A stretch of DNA of 21,614 nt from Pantoea cypripedii (GCF_011395035.1 NZ_CP024770.1:1269489-1291102), one strand, 5' to 3'. Shown: positions 13,869-21,593, counted from the first letter of the stretch. Numbers and translations are program-made. Notes: generated by a model not told the origin, from the sequence alone.

Positions 13869-14939
13869 TTATTCCTTACAGGCTGATTGAACTAGCGAAC
13901 GGGTTTCCTCAACAGGCAATGCCAGCAGTTGTTCCAGCTGCAACCAGCTCGTTGCAGTATTTCTCAGGATATAATCGCTATTTTCTGGAAACTGGCGGGC
14001 GCGCCATTCAGTGATGACAATCCGCACAAACATGCGAATAAGAAAAAGATCGAACATGATGTTTATTTCATTCTGAAGCAACGGGACTTCTTTTACGTAA
14101 CCGCGAAGAAAAGCCAGTGCCCCCTGCAAAAGTTCATCACCCGTACCCAATTGATACGTTGCTCCAACAGCTACATCGATGGCTATGGCAGTGCAAACGG
14201 CATCACCAAAATCAAGGATTGCGGCTATTTGATCAGTATTCGCAGGATTAACTAACACGTTGTCGCCATTCATGTCGTTATGAACCACGCTTTTACGCAA
14301 AGCAGGCAGCAGTGGCTTAACCTTCTTCTCGAAATTTTCCAGGCAGAACGCCAGCATATTTCGACGCTCAGGTGCGATAATCACATCCATATAGTCACGC
14401 AATGAAGAGGCATGTTGCGCATCCCACAACAGAATGTGATCCTGGCCGGGATGGCTGAAATCACTGAGCGCATGCGTTACGCGTCCGGCCATTTTCCCAA
14501 GATGATATTTCTGCCTTTCAGTCGCGGGTGACTGTGCCATCAACATACCTTCGATATAGCTTACAACCCGGACGGTCCTCATCTGTCCCAGACAATTCAG
14601 GCGGAGATCGAAGCGGCCATGACAGTCCGCTCTGACCTGCTGGACTGGTAGTTCCGGCGCTCGCAGATTGATGTGATGTAACAATTCAGTCTGAAAATTG
14701 CTCACCAGCCACTCTTCGCCTGGATGAGCGAACTTAATTGTAAATTTAAGTCCGTCGGTACACTCAACCAAAAAATTTTGATCTCTTTCGCTGCGTAGTT
14801 TTCGGACCTGACCCTGAATGTTGTAATGCTCCCGCAGAACTGTTTCTGCAAAATCACAGTCAATATCACATTGCTGATCCATCAGTGTGTTAGTTGCATT
14901 CGCGTTGGATGAAAGCTTCTCTTCCATACTGGTCACCAT
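13869..14939 (-). CDS. APH-fold small-molecule kinase, hydroxylysine-kinase-like
   Basis: 356 aa from ATG 14939, or 352 from ATG 14927, which has GGTGA about 8 nt upstream and is the likelier start. It has the aminoglycoside-phosphotransferase/choline-kinase fold: the ATP lysine in LKFTIKFAHPG (Lys69), then YIEGMLMAQ, the catalytic loop VVHNDMNGDNVLV (His220, Asp222, Asn227) and the Mg2+ motif ILDFGDA (Asp243). This arrangement fits HYKK-type kinases that phosphorylate the hydroxyl of an amino alcohol such as 5-hydroxylysine. Members of the fold that resist antibiotics are less like it, and the next gene is a phospho-lyase-like enzyme, so a catabolic kinase is inferred. First gene of operon 3; operator B and a sigma-70 promoter lie directly upstream, and it is divergent from the GntR gene. 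Confidence 0.8.
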   Translation of the reverse strand: MVTSMEEKLSSNANATNTLMDQQCDIDCDFAETVLREHYNIQGQVRKLRSERDQNFLVECTDGLKFTIKFAHPGEEWLVSNFQTELLHHINLRAPELPVQQVRADCHGRFDLRLNCLGQMRTVRVVSYIEGMLMAQSPATERQKYHLGKMAGRVTHALSDFSHPGQDHILLWDAQHASSLRDYMDVIIAPERRNMLAFCLENFEKKVKPLLPALRKSVVHNDMNGDNVLVNPANTDQIAAILDFGDAVCTAIAIDVAVGATYQLGTGDELLQGALAFLRGYVKEVPLLQNEINIMFDLFLIRMFVRIVITEWRARQFPENSDYILRNTATSWLQLEQLLALPVEETRSLVQSACKE

Positions 14940-14954
14940 GAGTAAAAAATCATG

Positions 14955-14972
14955 TGATATATTGGCATATCA
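14955..14972. promoter_or_regulatory. Operator dyad B, kinase/phospho-lyase promoter
   Basis: TGATATATTGGCATATCA: arms TGATATA and CATATCA, one mismatch. It equals the reverse complement of operator A at 17 of 18 positions. It lies immediately downstream of the minus-strand -10 (14974-14979), over the likely transcription start, a position that blocks initiation when occupied. Confidence 0.7.
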
Positions 14973-14973
14973 G

Positions 14974-15002
14974 TTAATGTAAATAAAGAGATCTCCAGTC
15001 AA
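14974..15002 (-). promoter_or_regulatory. Sigma-70 promoter of kinase/phospho-lyase operon
   Basis: On the minus strand TTGACT (15002-14997), 17 bp, then CATTAA (14979-14974). The -35 is strong and the -10 weak. Operator B follows at once. Confidence 0.5.
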
Positions 15003-15112
15003 TGTATTAACTGGTACTGGAATAAACAGAAAAATCATGTTCATTCCCTGGATGACTCAGAGGAATAACTTATACATCACACTTGAAGTATGATTACCGA
15101 AATCAGGTTCCG

Positions 15113-15130
15113 TGATATATTGGTAGACAA
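15113..15130. promoter_or_regulatory. Operator-like site C before the GntR gene (one good half)
   Basis: TGATATATTGGTAGACAA matches operator A/B in its first 11 bases and degenerates in the second arm. It lies 41 bp before ATG 15171, suitable for autoregulation of the GntR gene. Confidence 0.5.
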
Positions 15131-15170
15131 ATTCAGGCTTGACTACATCTACAGTTTATGAGGTATTTCA

Positions 15171-15917
15171 ATGGGTTTTCTGTTTTCACCTGAGATGCTG
15201 GATCACCGTTTACCGAAAACCATGCAGGTCTTCACTCTGATGCGGGATGCCATCATCGCCATGCGTCTCCCTCCTGGAGAAGTGATCCAGGAAAAGGATA
15301 TTGCCATGCAGCTCGGACTCTCCAGAACACCGGTGCGTGAGGCACTGTTGTCTTTGGCTAATCAAAATCTGATCATTGTCCGGCCAAATCAGGGAACGCT
15401 CGTCAGCCCTATCGATATCAAACTGGTGCTGGATGGCCAATTTTTGCGTGAATCGCTGGAACCCCGACTGGCTAAACTGGCGGCGCGCTTTTATCGCTCC
15501 GAGTATGATATTGAGTTTGATGAAATTATTAACCGCCAGCGCTTTGCTGCTGCAAATACCAACACCAGTTACTTTTTTTCGCTGGATGATGAATTTCACA
15601 AGCTGATTGCGAAATGTGCCAACATGCCTGAAATCTGGTTAACACTGCATGGCGGGACTGGCCATCTCGATCGAGTTCGCAGGATGGCTTTCGCCGTTGA
15701 ACAACACTACGATGCGGTGATTAAAGAACATGAAGCACTGTATCAGGCGATCCGCCGGGGAGATGAAAGTTCAGCGGAAGAATTGATGATAATTAATCTT
15801 GAGGTATATGACAGCCTTATGATTCTACTGGATAAACATCGTCATTATTTTGAAAAAGATGATGAACTATTATCCCATCTGGCATCAAAAAGTGGTTTGA
15901 ATCGTTTATTGGGATAA
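15171..15917 (+). CDS. GntR-family transcriptional regulator, FadR/FCD subfamily
   Basis: At 248 aa it has the N-terminal winged helix (about 17-80: VFTLMRDAIIAMRLPPGEVI, then EKDIAMQLGLSRTPVREALL and the wing IVRPNQGTLVSP) and a C-terminal all-helical FCD effector domain (about 88-235). FCD landmarks are FLRESLEPRLAKLAAR, the DxxxH metal pair Asp139/His143 in SLDDEFHKLI, and HEALYQAIRRGDESSAEELM with His187. The last helix, which normally supplies another metal His, reads IINLEVY (Asn209). FCD proteins usually bind small carboxylic acids and repress nearby catabolic genes. Four similar dyads lie before operon 1, operon 3, this gene and transporter 2, making it the likely local controller; that it binds them is inference. 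GAGG sits 7 nt before the ATG. Convergent with transporter 2, with a shared terminator. Confidence 0.9.
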   Translation: MGFLFSPEMLDHRLPKTMQVFTLMRDAIIAMRLPPGEVIQEKDIAMQLGLSRTPVREALLSLANQNLIIVRPNQGTLVSPIDIKLVLDGQFLRESLEPRLAKLAARFYRSEYDIEFDEIINRQRFAAANTNTSYFFSLDDEFHKLIAKCANMPEIWLTLHGGTGHLDRVRRMAFAVEQHYDAVIKEHEALYQAIRRGDESSAEELMIINLEVYDSLMILLDKHRHYFEKDDELLSHLASKSGLNRLLG

Positions 15918-15923
15918 GAAAAT

Positions 15924-15944
15924 AAGAGGCTCACGCCTCTTTTC
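15924..15944. terminator. Bidirectional terminator between GntR gene and transporter 2
   Basis: AAGAGGC, loop TCAC, GCCTCTT, then TTC; preceded by AAAAT. It ends the GntR transcript on the plus strand and the transporter-2 operon on the minus strand. The gap between the two stop codons is only 28 bp. Confidence 0.8.
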
Positions 15945-15945
15945 A

Positions 15946-16698
15946 TTAGTGTGAAATTTGCCCAACAAACTGGCGAGCACGTTCAGATGCGGGACAAGTG
16001 AAAAAAACGTCTGGTGTATTTATTTCCACTATTTCCCCCTGGTCCATAAAGACAACTCTGTCAGCCGCCTTACGCGCAAAATCCATCTCGTGGGTAACAC
16101 ACATCATGGTTATCCCGCTTTCAGCCAGTGACAACAGAACATCCAGCACCTCCTTTACCATTTCAGGATCAAGAGCAGACGTCGGTTCATCCAGCAGTAG
16201 CACTAAGGGAGACATGCAGAGAGCACGGGCAATGGCGACACGCTGCTGCTGGCCACCCGACAGTTGACTGGGATAATGGTCCATTTTGTGTGACATGCCC
16301 ACTTTGGTCAGGAATTTTTCAGCACGTTCCTGCGCCTCAGCTGTAGAAATTTTCAATACTGACTTCGGTGCGAGCATACAGTTTTCAAGTGCGGTCATAT
16401 GTGGGAATAAATTGAAGTTCTGAAACACCATACCGGTTTCACATCTGACCTTATCATCCCCGCTACGTGTTACACCGACATCAGTGCCATTCACCACAAT
16501 TTTTCCTTCCTGGTATTTTTCCAGCCCATTAACGCAACGAATTAATGTAGATTTTCCACTTCCCGATGGACCACATACAATAACTATCTCACCCTGACTG
16601 ACAGTCAATTCGATATTGCGCAACGCTGCATAGTCCCCATACCACTTATTAACACCATAGAACTGCACGATAAGTTTCTGTCTTTCTGGTGAAACCAT
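15946..16698 (-). CDS. PAAT-family ABC transporter ATP-binding protein (transporter 2)
   Basis: A 250-aa ATPase of the GlnQ/HisP type: Walker A CGPSGSGKSTLIRCVNGLE, Q-loop GMVFQNFNLFPHMTALENCM, signature QLSGGQQQRVAIARALCMSP, Walker B LVLLLDEPTSALDPEMV and H-loop CVTHEMDFARKAADR. It energises uptake through the two permeases encoded just upstream. GGAGA lies about 8 nt before ATG 16698, and the gap to the preceding permease is 16 bp. Last gene of the four-gene operon. It differs clearly from the ATPase of transporter 1, so the two are separate systems rather than a recent duplication. Confidence 0.92.
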   Translation of the reverse strand: MVSPERQKLIVQFYGVNKWYGDYAALRNIELTVSQGEIVIVCGPSGSGKSTLIRCVNGLEKYQEGKIVVNGTDVGVTRSGDDKVRCETGMVFQNFNLFPHMTALENCMLAPKSVLKISTAEAQERAEKFLTKVGMSHKMDHYPSQLSGGQQQRVAIARALCMSPLVLLLDEPTSALDPEMVKEVLDVLLSLAESGITMMCVTHEMDFARKAADRVVFMDQGEIVEINTPDVFFTCPASERARQFVGQISH

Positions 16699-16714
16699 TT
16701 ATTTCTCCCGGCCT

Positions 16715-17398
16715 TCAGGCTCCGATCATATGTTTTGACAGCCGGTTGCTGATCAGCAGCACCAGACGACGAATGACTTCAACGATCACCAGGTAGATAA
16801 TTGCAGCCCAAAAATAGACCTGAAAATCGAATGTGCGAGAAAAGGCCATCGCCGTTGTACCCATCACTTCCATTACAGTGATGGTGCTGGCAATCGCTGA
16901 TGATTTCATCATTAGCACCAGTTCATTGCCCAGTGGCCGCAGCGCGACAATCGCGGCCTGAGGAAAAATGACCTTTAAGAAACCAGAGGCACGCGTTAAG
17001 CCAAGGGCGTGAATAGCTTCGCGCTGCCCCTGAGGCACCGACTGAATAGCACCCCGCCAGATTTCAGCCTGATAAGCAGCAGTGTTCAATGCGAAGGTAA
17101 AAACGGTACACCAGTAAGCCTCACGGAAAAACCACCATATACCCAGCTGTTGAAGTTCATGCCTGAACTGACCCGCACCGTAATAAACCAGGAAGGTCTG
17201 AGCCAGTAGCGGTGTGCCGCGAAAAAAATAGATATACATCACAGCAAGTGGCTTAAGCACCGATGAACCCGACATACGTAAAACCAGAATTACCAGCGAT
17301 AATACTGCACCGATTAATACTGAAGTCAGAACAATATTGAACGTCAGCCCAAGCCCATTCAGCATGCGGGGACCATATTCCTGCAACAACTCAAACAT
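16715..17398 (-). CDS. PAAT-family ABC transporter permease, HisM-type (transporter 2)
   Basis: A 227-aa inner-membrane protein with about five hydrophobic helices. Visible are YIYFFRGTPLLAQTFLVYYG (RGTP motif), the EAA loop EIWRGAIQSVPQGQREAIHA with LGLTRASGFLKVIFPQA, then LVLMMKSSAIASTITVMEVM and a final YFWAAIIYLVIVEVIRRLVL. It should pair with the next permease (17401-18111), whose stop lies 2 bp before its start, to form the heterodimeric channel seen in His/Arg/opine importers. Confidence 0.92.
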   Translation of the reverse strand: MFELLQEYGPRMLNGLGLTFNIVLTSVLIGAVLSLVILVLRMSGSSVLKPLAVMYIYFFRGTPLLAQTFLVYYGAGQFRHELQQLGIWWFFREAYWCTVFTFALNTAAYQAEIWRGAIQSVPQGQREAIHALGLTRASGFLKVIFPQAAIVALRPLGNELVLMMKSSAIASTITVMEVMGTTAMAFSRTFDFQVYFWAAIIYLVIVEVIRRLVLLISNRLSKHMIGA

Positions 17399-17400
17399 GT

Positions 17401-18111
17401 TTATCCCCTTGTGTAATACCGGTTAGCTCTGCGTTCCAGTATGCTGAGAACAACACCAGAAAATGATGAAAAAATCAGGTAAATCGCACAAGCCAGGGCG
17501 TAAAAGAAAAAAGGCTCCTTTGTCGAGTTGACGGCCACATAGGTCTGCCTCATCAAATCAGCTAAGGCGATAACAGAAACCAATGATGTATCCTTCAGCA
17601 GCACCAGCCAGATATTACCGAGGCCCGGTAGCGCAATTCGCCATATCTGAGGAAGCGTCACACGAAAATAACTGGTCTTCGCCGTCAGACCGAGAGCATA
17701 GGAAGCTTCATATTGCCCCTTTGGGATAGTTTTAAACGCGGTATAAAAAATCTCGCAGGAAAAGGCAGCAAATACCACGCCCAATGCGAGTAACCCTGCA
17801 ATAAACCCGTTGATCTGTGGCGTTTCCCAGCCCATAAAATCACATGCCGTCTTAATCGCGAGTTGTGAGCCGTAATAGATAATGAAAATGGTCAACAACT
17901 CAGGCAATGCCCGAAATACTGTTCCATAAGCAACACAGAAGCGTCGTACTGCTTTCTTCTGACTCAGCATCCCATTCGCCAGTAGCAGCCCGAAAATCAC
18001 GCCAAACGGCAGCGTGGTAACTGCAAGTTCGATCGTCAACAGTGCCCCGGAAAGGATGGGCTTCGCCCATCCTCCATTCCCGAATGAAAGATAACTCAGG
18101 TATTCATTCAT
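17401..18111 (-). CDS. PAAT-family ABC transporter permease, HisQ-type (transporter 2)
   Basis: A 236-aa inner-membrane permease. N-terminal helix LSGALLTIELAVTTLPFGVI, family motif FRALPELLTIFIIYYGSQLA (ALPE in place of RGTP, common in HisQ-type partners), EAA loop IFYTAFKTIPKGQYEASYAL with LGLTAKTSYFRVTLPQIWRI, and LVLLKDTSLVSVIALADLMR. It lies 27 bp after the binding-protein stop. With the HisM-type partner it forms the membrane part of transporter 2. Confidence 0.92.
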   Translation of the reverse strand: MNEYLSYLSFGNGGWAKPILSGALLTIELAVTTLPFGVIFGLLLANGMLSQKKAVRRFCVAYGTVFRALPELLTIFIIYYGSQLAIKTACDFMGWETPQINGFIAGLLALGVVFAAFSCEIFYTAFKTIPKGQYEASYALGLTAKTSYFRVTLPQIWRIALPGLGNIWLVLLKDTSLVSVIALADLMRQTYVAVNSTKEPFFFYALACAIYLIFSSFSGVVLSILERRANRYYTRG

Positions 18112-18138
18112 AGATTACCTTTAACTTTCGATAGAAAT

Positions 18139-18912
18139 TTACTTGATTGAAAAATCGAAATATTTCTTATTAATACGGTCAAAGGTTCCGTCTGCAATGA
18201 TAGCTTTAATGGCCGCATTGAACTGGTCGCGCAAGTCGGAATCAGATTTTCTAACCCCAACCCCTTTCCCAACCCCAAAGTATTGTTGGTCGCGAACTTC
18301 TGTTCCTACAAAATGACAGCAGAGCCCATCTGAAGACTTCATCCAGTCTGAAAGAATGGCTGCATCTGAAAAAACCAGGTCGATTCGACCATTGGCAAGA
18401 TCCATATCTGCATCATCAACAGTTTTATACATCTTGATGTCAGTACCTTTATATTTATCTTCAAGGTAAGTAGCCTGGGCAGTGGAGACCTGGACACCTA
18501 CCGTCTTTCCTTTCAGCGATTCTGGCGTAGTTTCTTTAATGTCGCTGTCTTTGGTGGTAATAAAGCGTGCTGGTGTTGCGTAATATTTATCGGAGAAGTC
18601 AATTTTCTTCTCACGTTCAGGCGTGATCGACATACTGGCCACGATGGCATCATACTTTCCTGACATCAACCCGGGGATCATTCCATCCCACTCCTGCGAA
18701 ACAATGGTACATTTTGCCTTCATTTTTTCACACAATGCATTGGCGATGTCGACGTCAAACCCAGTCAATTTACCGTCTGCTATGTAACTGAATGGTTTAT
18801 AGGTTCCTTCAGTGGCGATGCGGATTTCATTCCATTCTTTAGCCATTACTGCCGGAGAAGACAGACTTCCCACTAAGATAATCCCTGCAACAATTGATTT
18901 AAGAACAAACAT
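18139..18912 (-). CDS. PAAT-family periplasmic binding protein, HisJ/ArgT-like (transporter 2)
   Basis: From ATG 18912 (GAGG 7 nt upstream) the protein is 257 aa; an upstream frame to 18978 would put extra residues before a normal Sec signal and is rejected. The signal peptide is MFVLKSIVAGIILVGSLSSP ending AVMA, with cleavage after residue 24. The mature part is close to HisJ/ArgT: IRIATEGTYKPFSYIADGKL, GFDVDIANALCEKMKAKC (Cys61-Cys68, the HisJ disulfide spacing), ASMSITPEREKKIDFSDKYY, ESLKGKTVGVQVSTAQATYL and NGRIDLVFSD. The residues that hold an alpha-amino acid in HisJ are present: Arg100 (ITPER) for the carboxylate and Asp183 (FSD) for the amino group. The ligand therefore probably keeps an alpha-amino acid end. 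First gene of transporter 2; operator D precedes it. Confidence 0.92.
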   Translation of the reverse strand: MFVLKSIVAGIILVGSLSSPAVMAKEWNEIRIATEGTYKPFSYIADGKLTGFDVDIANALCEKMKAKCTIVSQEWDGMIPGLMSGKYDAIVASMSITPEREKKIDFSDKYYATPARFITTKDSDIKETTPESLKGKTVGVQVSTAQATYLEDKYKGTDIKMYKTVDDADMDLANGRIDLVFSDAAILSDWMKSSDGLCCHFVGTEVRDQQYFGVGKGVGVRKSDSDLRDQFNAAIKAIIADGTFDRINKKYFDFSIK

Positions 18913-18940
18913 GACAACCTCACTGTGAGTTTCAATATAC

Positions 18941-18958
18941 TGATATATCAATATGCAA
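18941..18958. promoter_or_regulatory. Operator-like site D, transporter-2 promoter
   Basis: TGATATATCAATATGCAA matches operator A at 14 of 18 bases, with the first arm and the CAATAT centre kept. TGATATATCA is also a palindrome by itself. It lies 29 bp before ATG 18912 on the minus strand. A TTGTGT on the minus strand (18980-18975) could be the -35, with a -10 near TGCATAT overlapping the site. Confidence 0.5.
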
Positions 18959-18980
18959 TAGACATGCCATCTTAACACAA

Positions 18981-19327
18981 CCCTTCACAGCCGTGTTTTG
19001 GCCTGATGCTCGTGACATCTGGCGGTGGAAAAGCACCGCTGTAGTGCAAAAAAATTAGAATTGGTGCAATTGGGGGATATGACAAAAGTCAGCAAAGCAA
19101 CATCTACCTCTTCTGCGCTTAAAAAGATTAAAACGATAAGCAAGAAATTGCCTTGTGTGGTAAGAAGTTGATCATCTTCATCCTGAGCGATAAATCAGTT
19201 CAGCTTAAATAGGTATGCATGATGACAATAGATTAATTCACAATATAGTATTTTTCCAATGAAACAAAAAATCAATCCAACGCATGATGAAGCGTATTGA
19301 ACACCTTGAATTCAGGAACCTGTGATA
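18981..19327. other. Intergenic DNA between transporter 2 and the GAF gene
   Basis: No gene seen on either strand. It contains a loose repeat of TTGCAC on the minus strand (around 19048 and 19071), which recalls but does not match NtrC or sigma-54 sites. I make no functional call. Confidence 0.4.
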
Positions 19328-19870
19328 TTAAACTAACTCTGTTATGGCACCCCATAATTCTGCGCGTTTTCTTCTTAGACCAGAATCGAGTATATAGGGT
19401 AATAATATTTTTATAACCGAACGGATATCGGCCATCCATTCATCATTAAAATGGTCTTTCTCATTGACAAAATTGACCACGCCAACGACTTTGTTCTGAT
19501 GCAGAACAGGGATTGATAAAGTGGCTTGATATCCAAGTGAAATCAATAGTGCCCCCTTCTCAAATTGCTCAAGTATTGTCATTTTGTCATTGAAAGTTAC
19601 TTCCTCGGCATGCTGCAGCGTTCGAGAACTCCATTCGTTCTTTTTGTATTTCATTTTTACACCTGCTGCATGAACGCGATTCTCACTGGTAAAAAGACTA
19701 AGAAATGACTTATCATTCTGAAGATAATAAAGTACTGAAAGAATCTTAATACCATACAATGCTGACACTATTTTATACGTTTCAGACCAGACATCTTCAC
19801 AATGCAAATCCAGATTATTAATCTTCCAGAAGAAATCCCTTAACTCTCTCTTTTTCATTTGAAATGACAT
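19328..19870 (-). CDS. Single GAF-domain protein, possible small-molecule sensor
   Basis: About 180 aa from ATG 19870 (other possible starts are TTG 19888 and ATG 19858; none has a clear ribosome site). Almost the whole length is one GAF fold: VWSETYKIVSALYGIKILSV, LGYQATLSIPVLHQNKVVGV, VNFVNEKDHFNDEWMADIRS and a helix VIKILLPYIL. GAF domains bind small ligands or cyclic nucleotides; no output domain (HTH, kinase, cyclase) is attached, so the protein may act by binding a partner or a substrate. Such free GAF proteins occur beside amine and amide catabolic genes, which is family knowledge and not proof. A GntR-type palindrome (20027-20045) lies about 160 bp upstream. Reads as intact. Confidence 0.65.
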   Translation of the reverse strand: MSFQMKKRELRDFFWKINNLDLHCEDVWSETYKIVSALYGIKILSVLYYLQNDKSFLSLFTSENRVHAAGVKMKYKKNEWSSRTLQHAEEVTFNDKMTILEQFEKGALLISLGYQATLSIPVLHQNKVVGVVNFVNEKDHFNDEWMADIRSVIKILLPYILDSGLRRKRAELWGAITELV

Positions 19871-20026
19871 CAAAAATACACAATCCAATTAGAAATAGCG
19901 CCAAAAAAATACAAAATTAATTCTTTATGACATACCAACCCCGATCATTAATGATGAATATCAGTTACTTAACTGCATGGTAACATCCTGATTTATATGA
20001 GCATCATACTAACTCTCAACCATATT

Positions 20027-20045
20027 ATGGTATACGATATACTAT
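20027..20045. promoter_or_regulatory. Palindromic operator-like site ATGGTATA-CGA-TATACTAT
   Basis: Arms of 8 bp with one mismatch around CGA. Its first 13 bases, ATGGTATACGATA, recur exactly at 21581-21593. The TGGTATAC form is usual for GntR/FCD-type operators, and it is distinct from the TGATATA dyads of the island. It lies upstream of the GAF gene. Confidence 0.5.
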
Positions 20046-21580
20046 GATTCTTATCAATACCACACTTTTTGATGTTATGCTTAGCAAACCTATCTTGAAA
20101 CCAGTTTCAGCATGTTCTTTCACTGTCTCGCGTAAAGATGAGGGTCTATTCCACCAAAGCAGTACTGTGCCCCGGAAGAAAAACGAGTACATCAACGATT
20201 ACTTGTTGTTCACACCTGGCAACAAGATCATATTTGCTAATTCAGCAGGAAATTATTCCGTATGCCTGGCGTTAGACTGACAAAGTCCTTTATGGAAAAG
20301 ATCATCAAAGAAGGATGATATCACTGACATAACAGTTCATATTTTCATCAACTGTAAAATTCATTCCACTTAAACCTACTTAAAGATAAGATGCAAATTT
20401 TCTCAATTTAATTTCAGATAAATTCATACTGCATGATTAAATCATTATCTGACCTGGATAAGATGTGGGTTTTCTTCTGATTCCTGACACTCAACAGCGT
20501 TTACAGCGAGATACATGAATTTTTTTCTCACTTTTTTGCATCTGTACCAGAGTGCAATTTTCAACTCTCTATCCAAACATTGTGGCCAGCGAGTTTTTAC
20601 ACAATAAACCTCCCATTCAGGAGTATATATTTTTATCATTATTCACTTCATCAATATCAAATAGCCATCCCGCACTTTTTAATTAAGTGAGACTTATCCA
20701 TTCTTTTAATGGCTAACCTTCGTTGCAATATCCCGGTCAGAATAATAGCTGCTCCATTGATGGAGTTTTTCCCTGTTAAACTGTTTTTCTGTTATAAACC
20801 GTTTCGGGATTTAGAACAGTAACTGGCCATTATATTATGCTGAGTACAATAACTGCGTGCCTTATGCGTTTAACACCCAAACATCTACTGATGTCAGTGA
20901 GTACTCCGATTATTATCCTCATTAATATTGATCACCCCAGGTATGATAAAGCACGATGCTCTTAAAAAATCATTTTTGCTAAACCCAGGTCTTGAGGTGA
21001 ATCTATGAATTAATCAATTAAATAATATTCACCTTTGACCAATGTCTTTATGAGATGCCATCCTTTGATATTCCCATTGTTTTATTACCGATATATACTC
21101 CAACATAAATAATTGGGAAGATTTTAATTCTGATAACCATACTATGTTGGAGAATTTTAAAGGCTACAATAATAGATTAACCTTTCGAATTTCTTCCCAT
21201 TATGATTCTTCAAAATGACGCCAGGGTCCTAACGCTGAATACTTTAGACCTTACCAGCACCCGTTCGGTATGCAAGCCCAAGTCTTGTCGCCTTAAAAAG
21301 GAGCAGCTCGGCACTAAGTCAGTGCAAATAATTAACATAATTTCTTGTTTGCTCGAAGCAGGAACTGCAAAAAATTTCCGGTTCTGTATTAACTATCCTT
21401 TGAGATATCAAAAAATAAATGTGTTTATTTTCAATTCAATACATGATTCCACACAGTTTGTCGCAGGGTTTTATCCTGACAATTGACTATTTATGGCATG
21501 TGCTTTGCTACGTAAAAATCAGGTCAATCGTATAAATGTTGCCATTTTGTAAAAAACCGAGCGGCGGTCACAGTTTCAAA
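20046..21580. other. 1.5-kb AT-rich stretch with no recognisable gene
   Basis: Short open frames exist (plus 20044-20280; minus 20639-20445, starting MIKIYTPEWEVYCVKTRWPQ; plus 21202-21486), but none has a good ribosome site together with a recognisable family, and their composition is poor. The minus frame at 20639 is the most protein-like. A perfect 10-bp inverted repeat, CTCCAACATA (21098-21107) and TATGTTGGAG (21143-21152), lies within it. The region may be decayed genes, a long regulatory spacer or unknown RNA. Confidence 0.4.
20752..20770 (+). terminator. Weak terminator-like hairpin
   Basis: CTCCA, loop TTGA, TGGAG, then TTTTT. The stem is only 5 bp. If real it ends a short plus-strand transcript starting near 20046, but no such gene is recognised. 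Confidence 0.3.
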
Positions 21581-21593
21581 ATGGTATACGATA
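21581..21593. promoter_or_regulatory. Second copy of ATGGTATACGATA near the right edge
   Basis: Exact 13-bp repeat of the site at 20027-20039, followed by GACAATA. It is likely the operator of a gene starting beyond the window, under the same regulator as the site near the GAF gene. Confidence 0.45.

Noticed and set aside
13869..14939. Aminoglycoside resistance gene
   Set aside because: The APH fold is shared by many metabolic kinases; operon position beside a phospho-lyase-like enzyme and resemblance to hydroxylysine kinase favour a catabolic role.
15210..15599. 129-aa minus-strand frame inside the GntR gene
   Set aside because: Antisense shadow of a clear FCD regulator.
19030..19085. Possible sigma-54/NtrC sites (TTGCACCA, TTGCACTA)
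   Set aside because: Spacing and symmetry do not match NtrC dyads or the -24/-12 GG/GC pattern.
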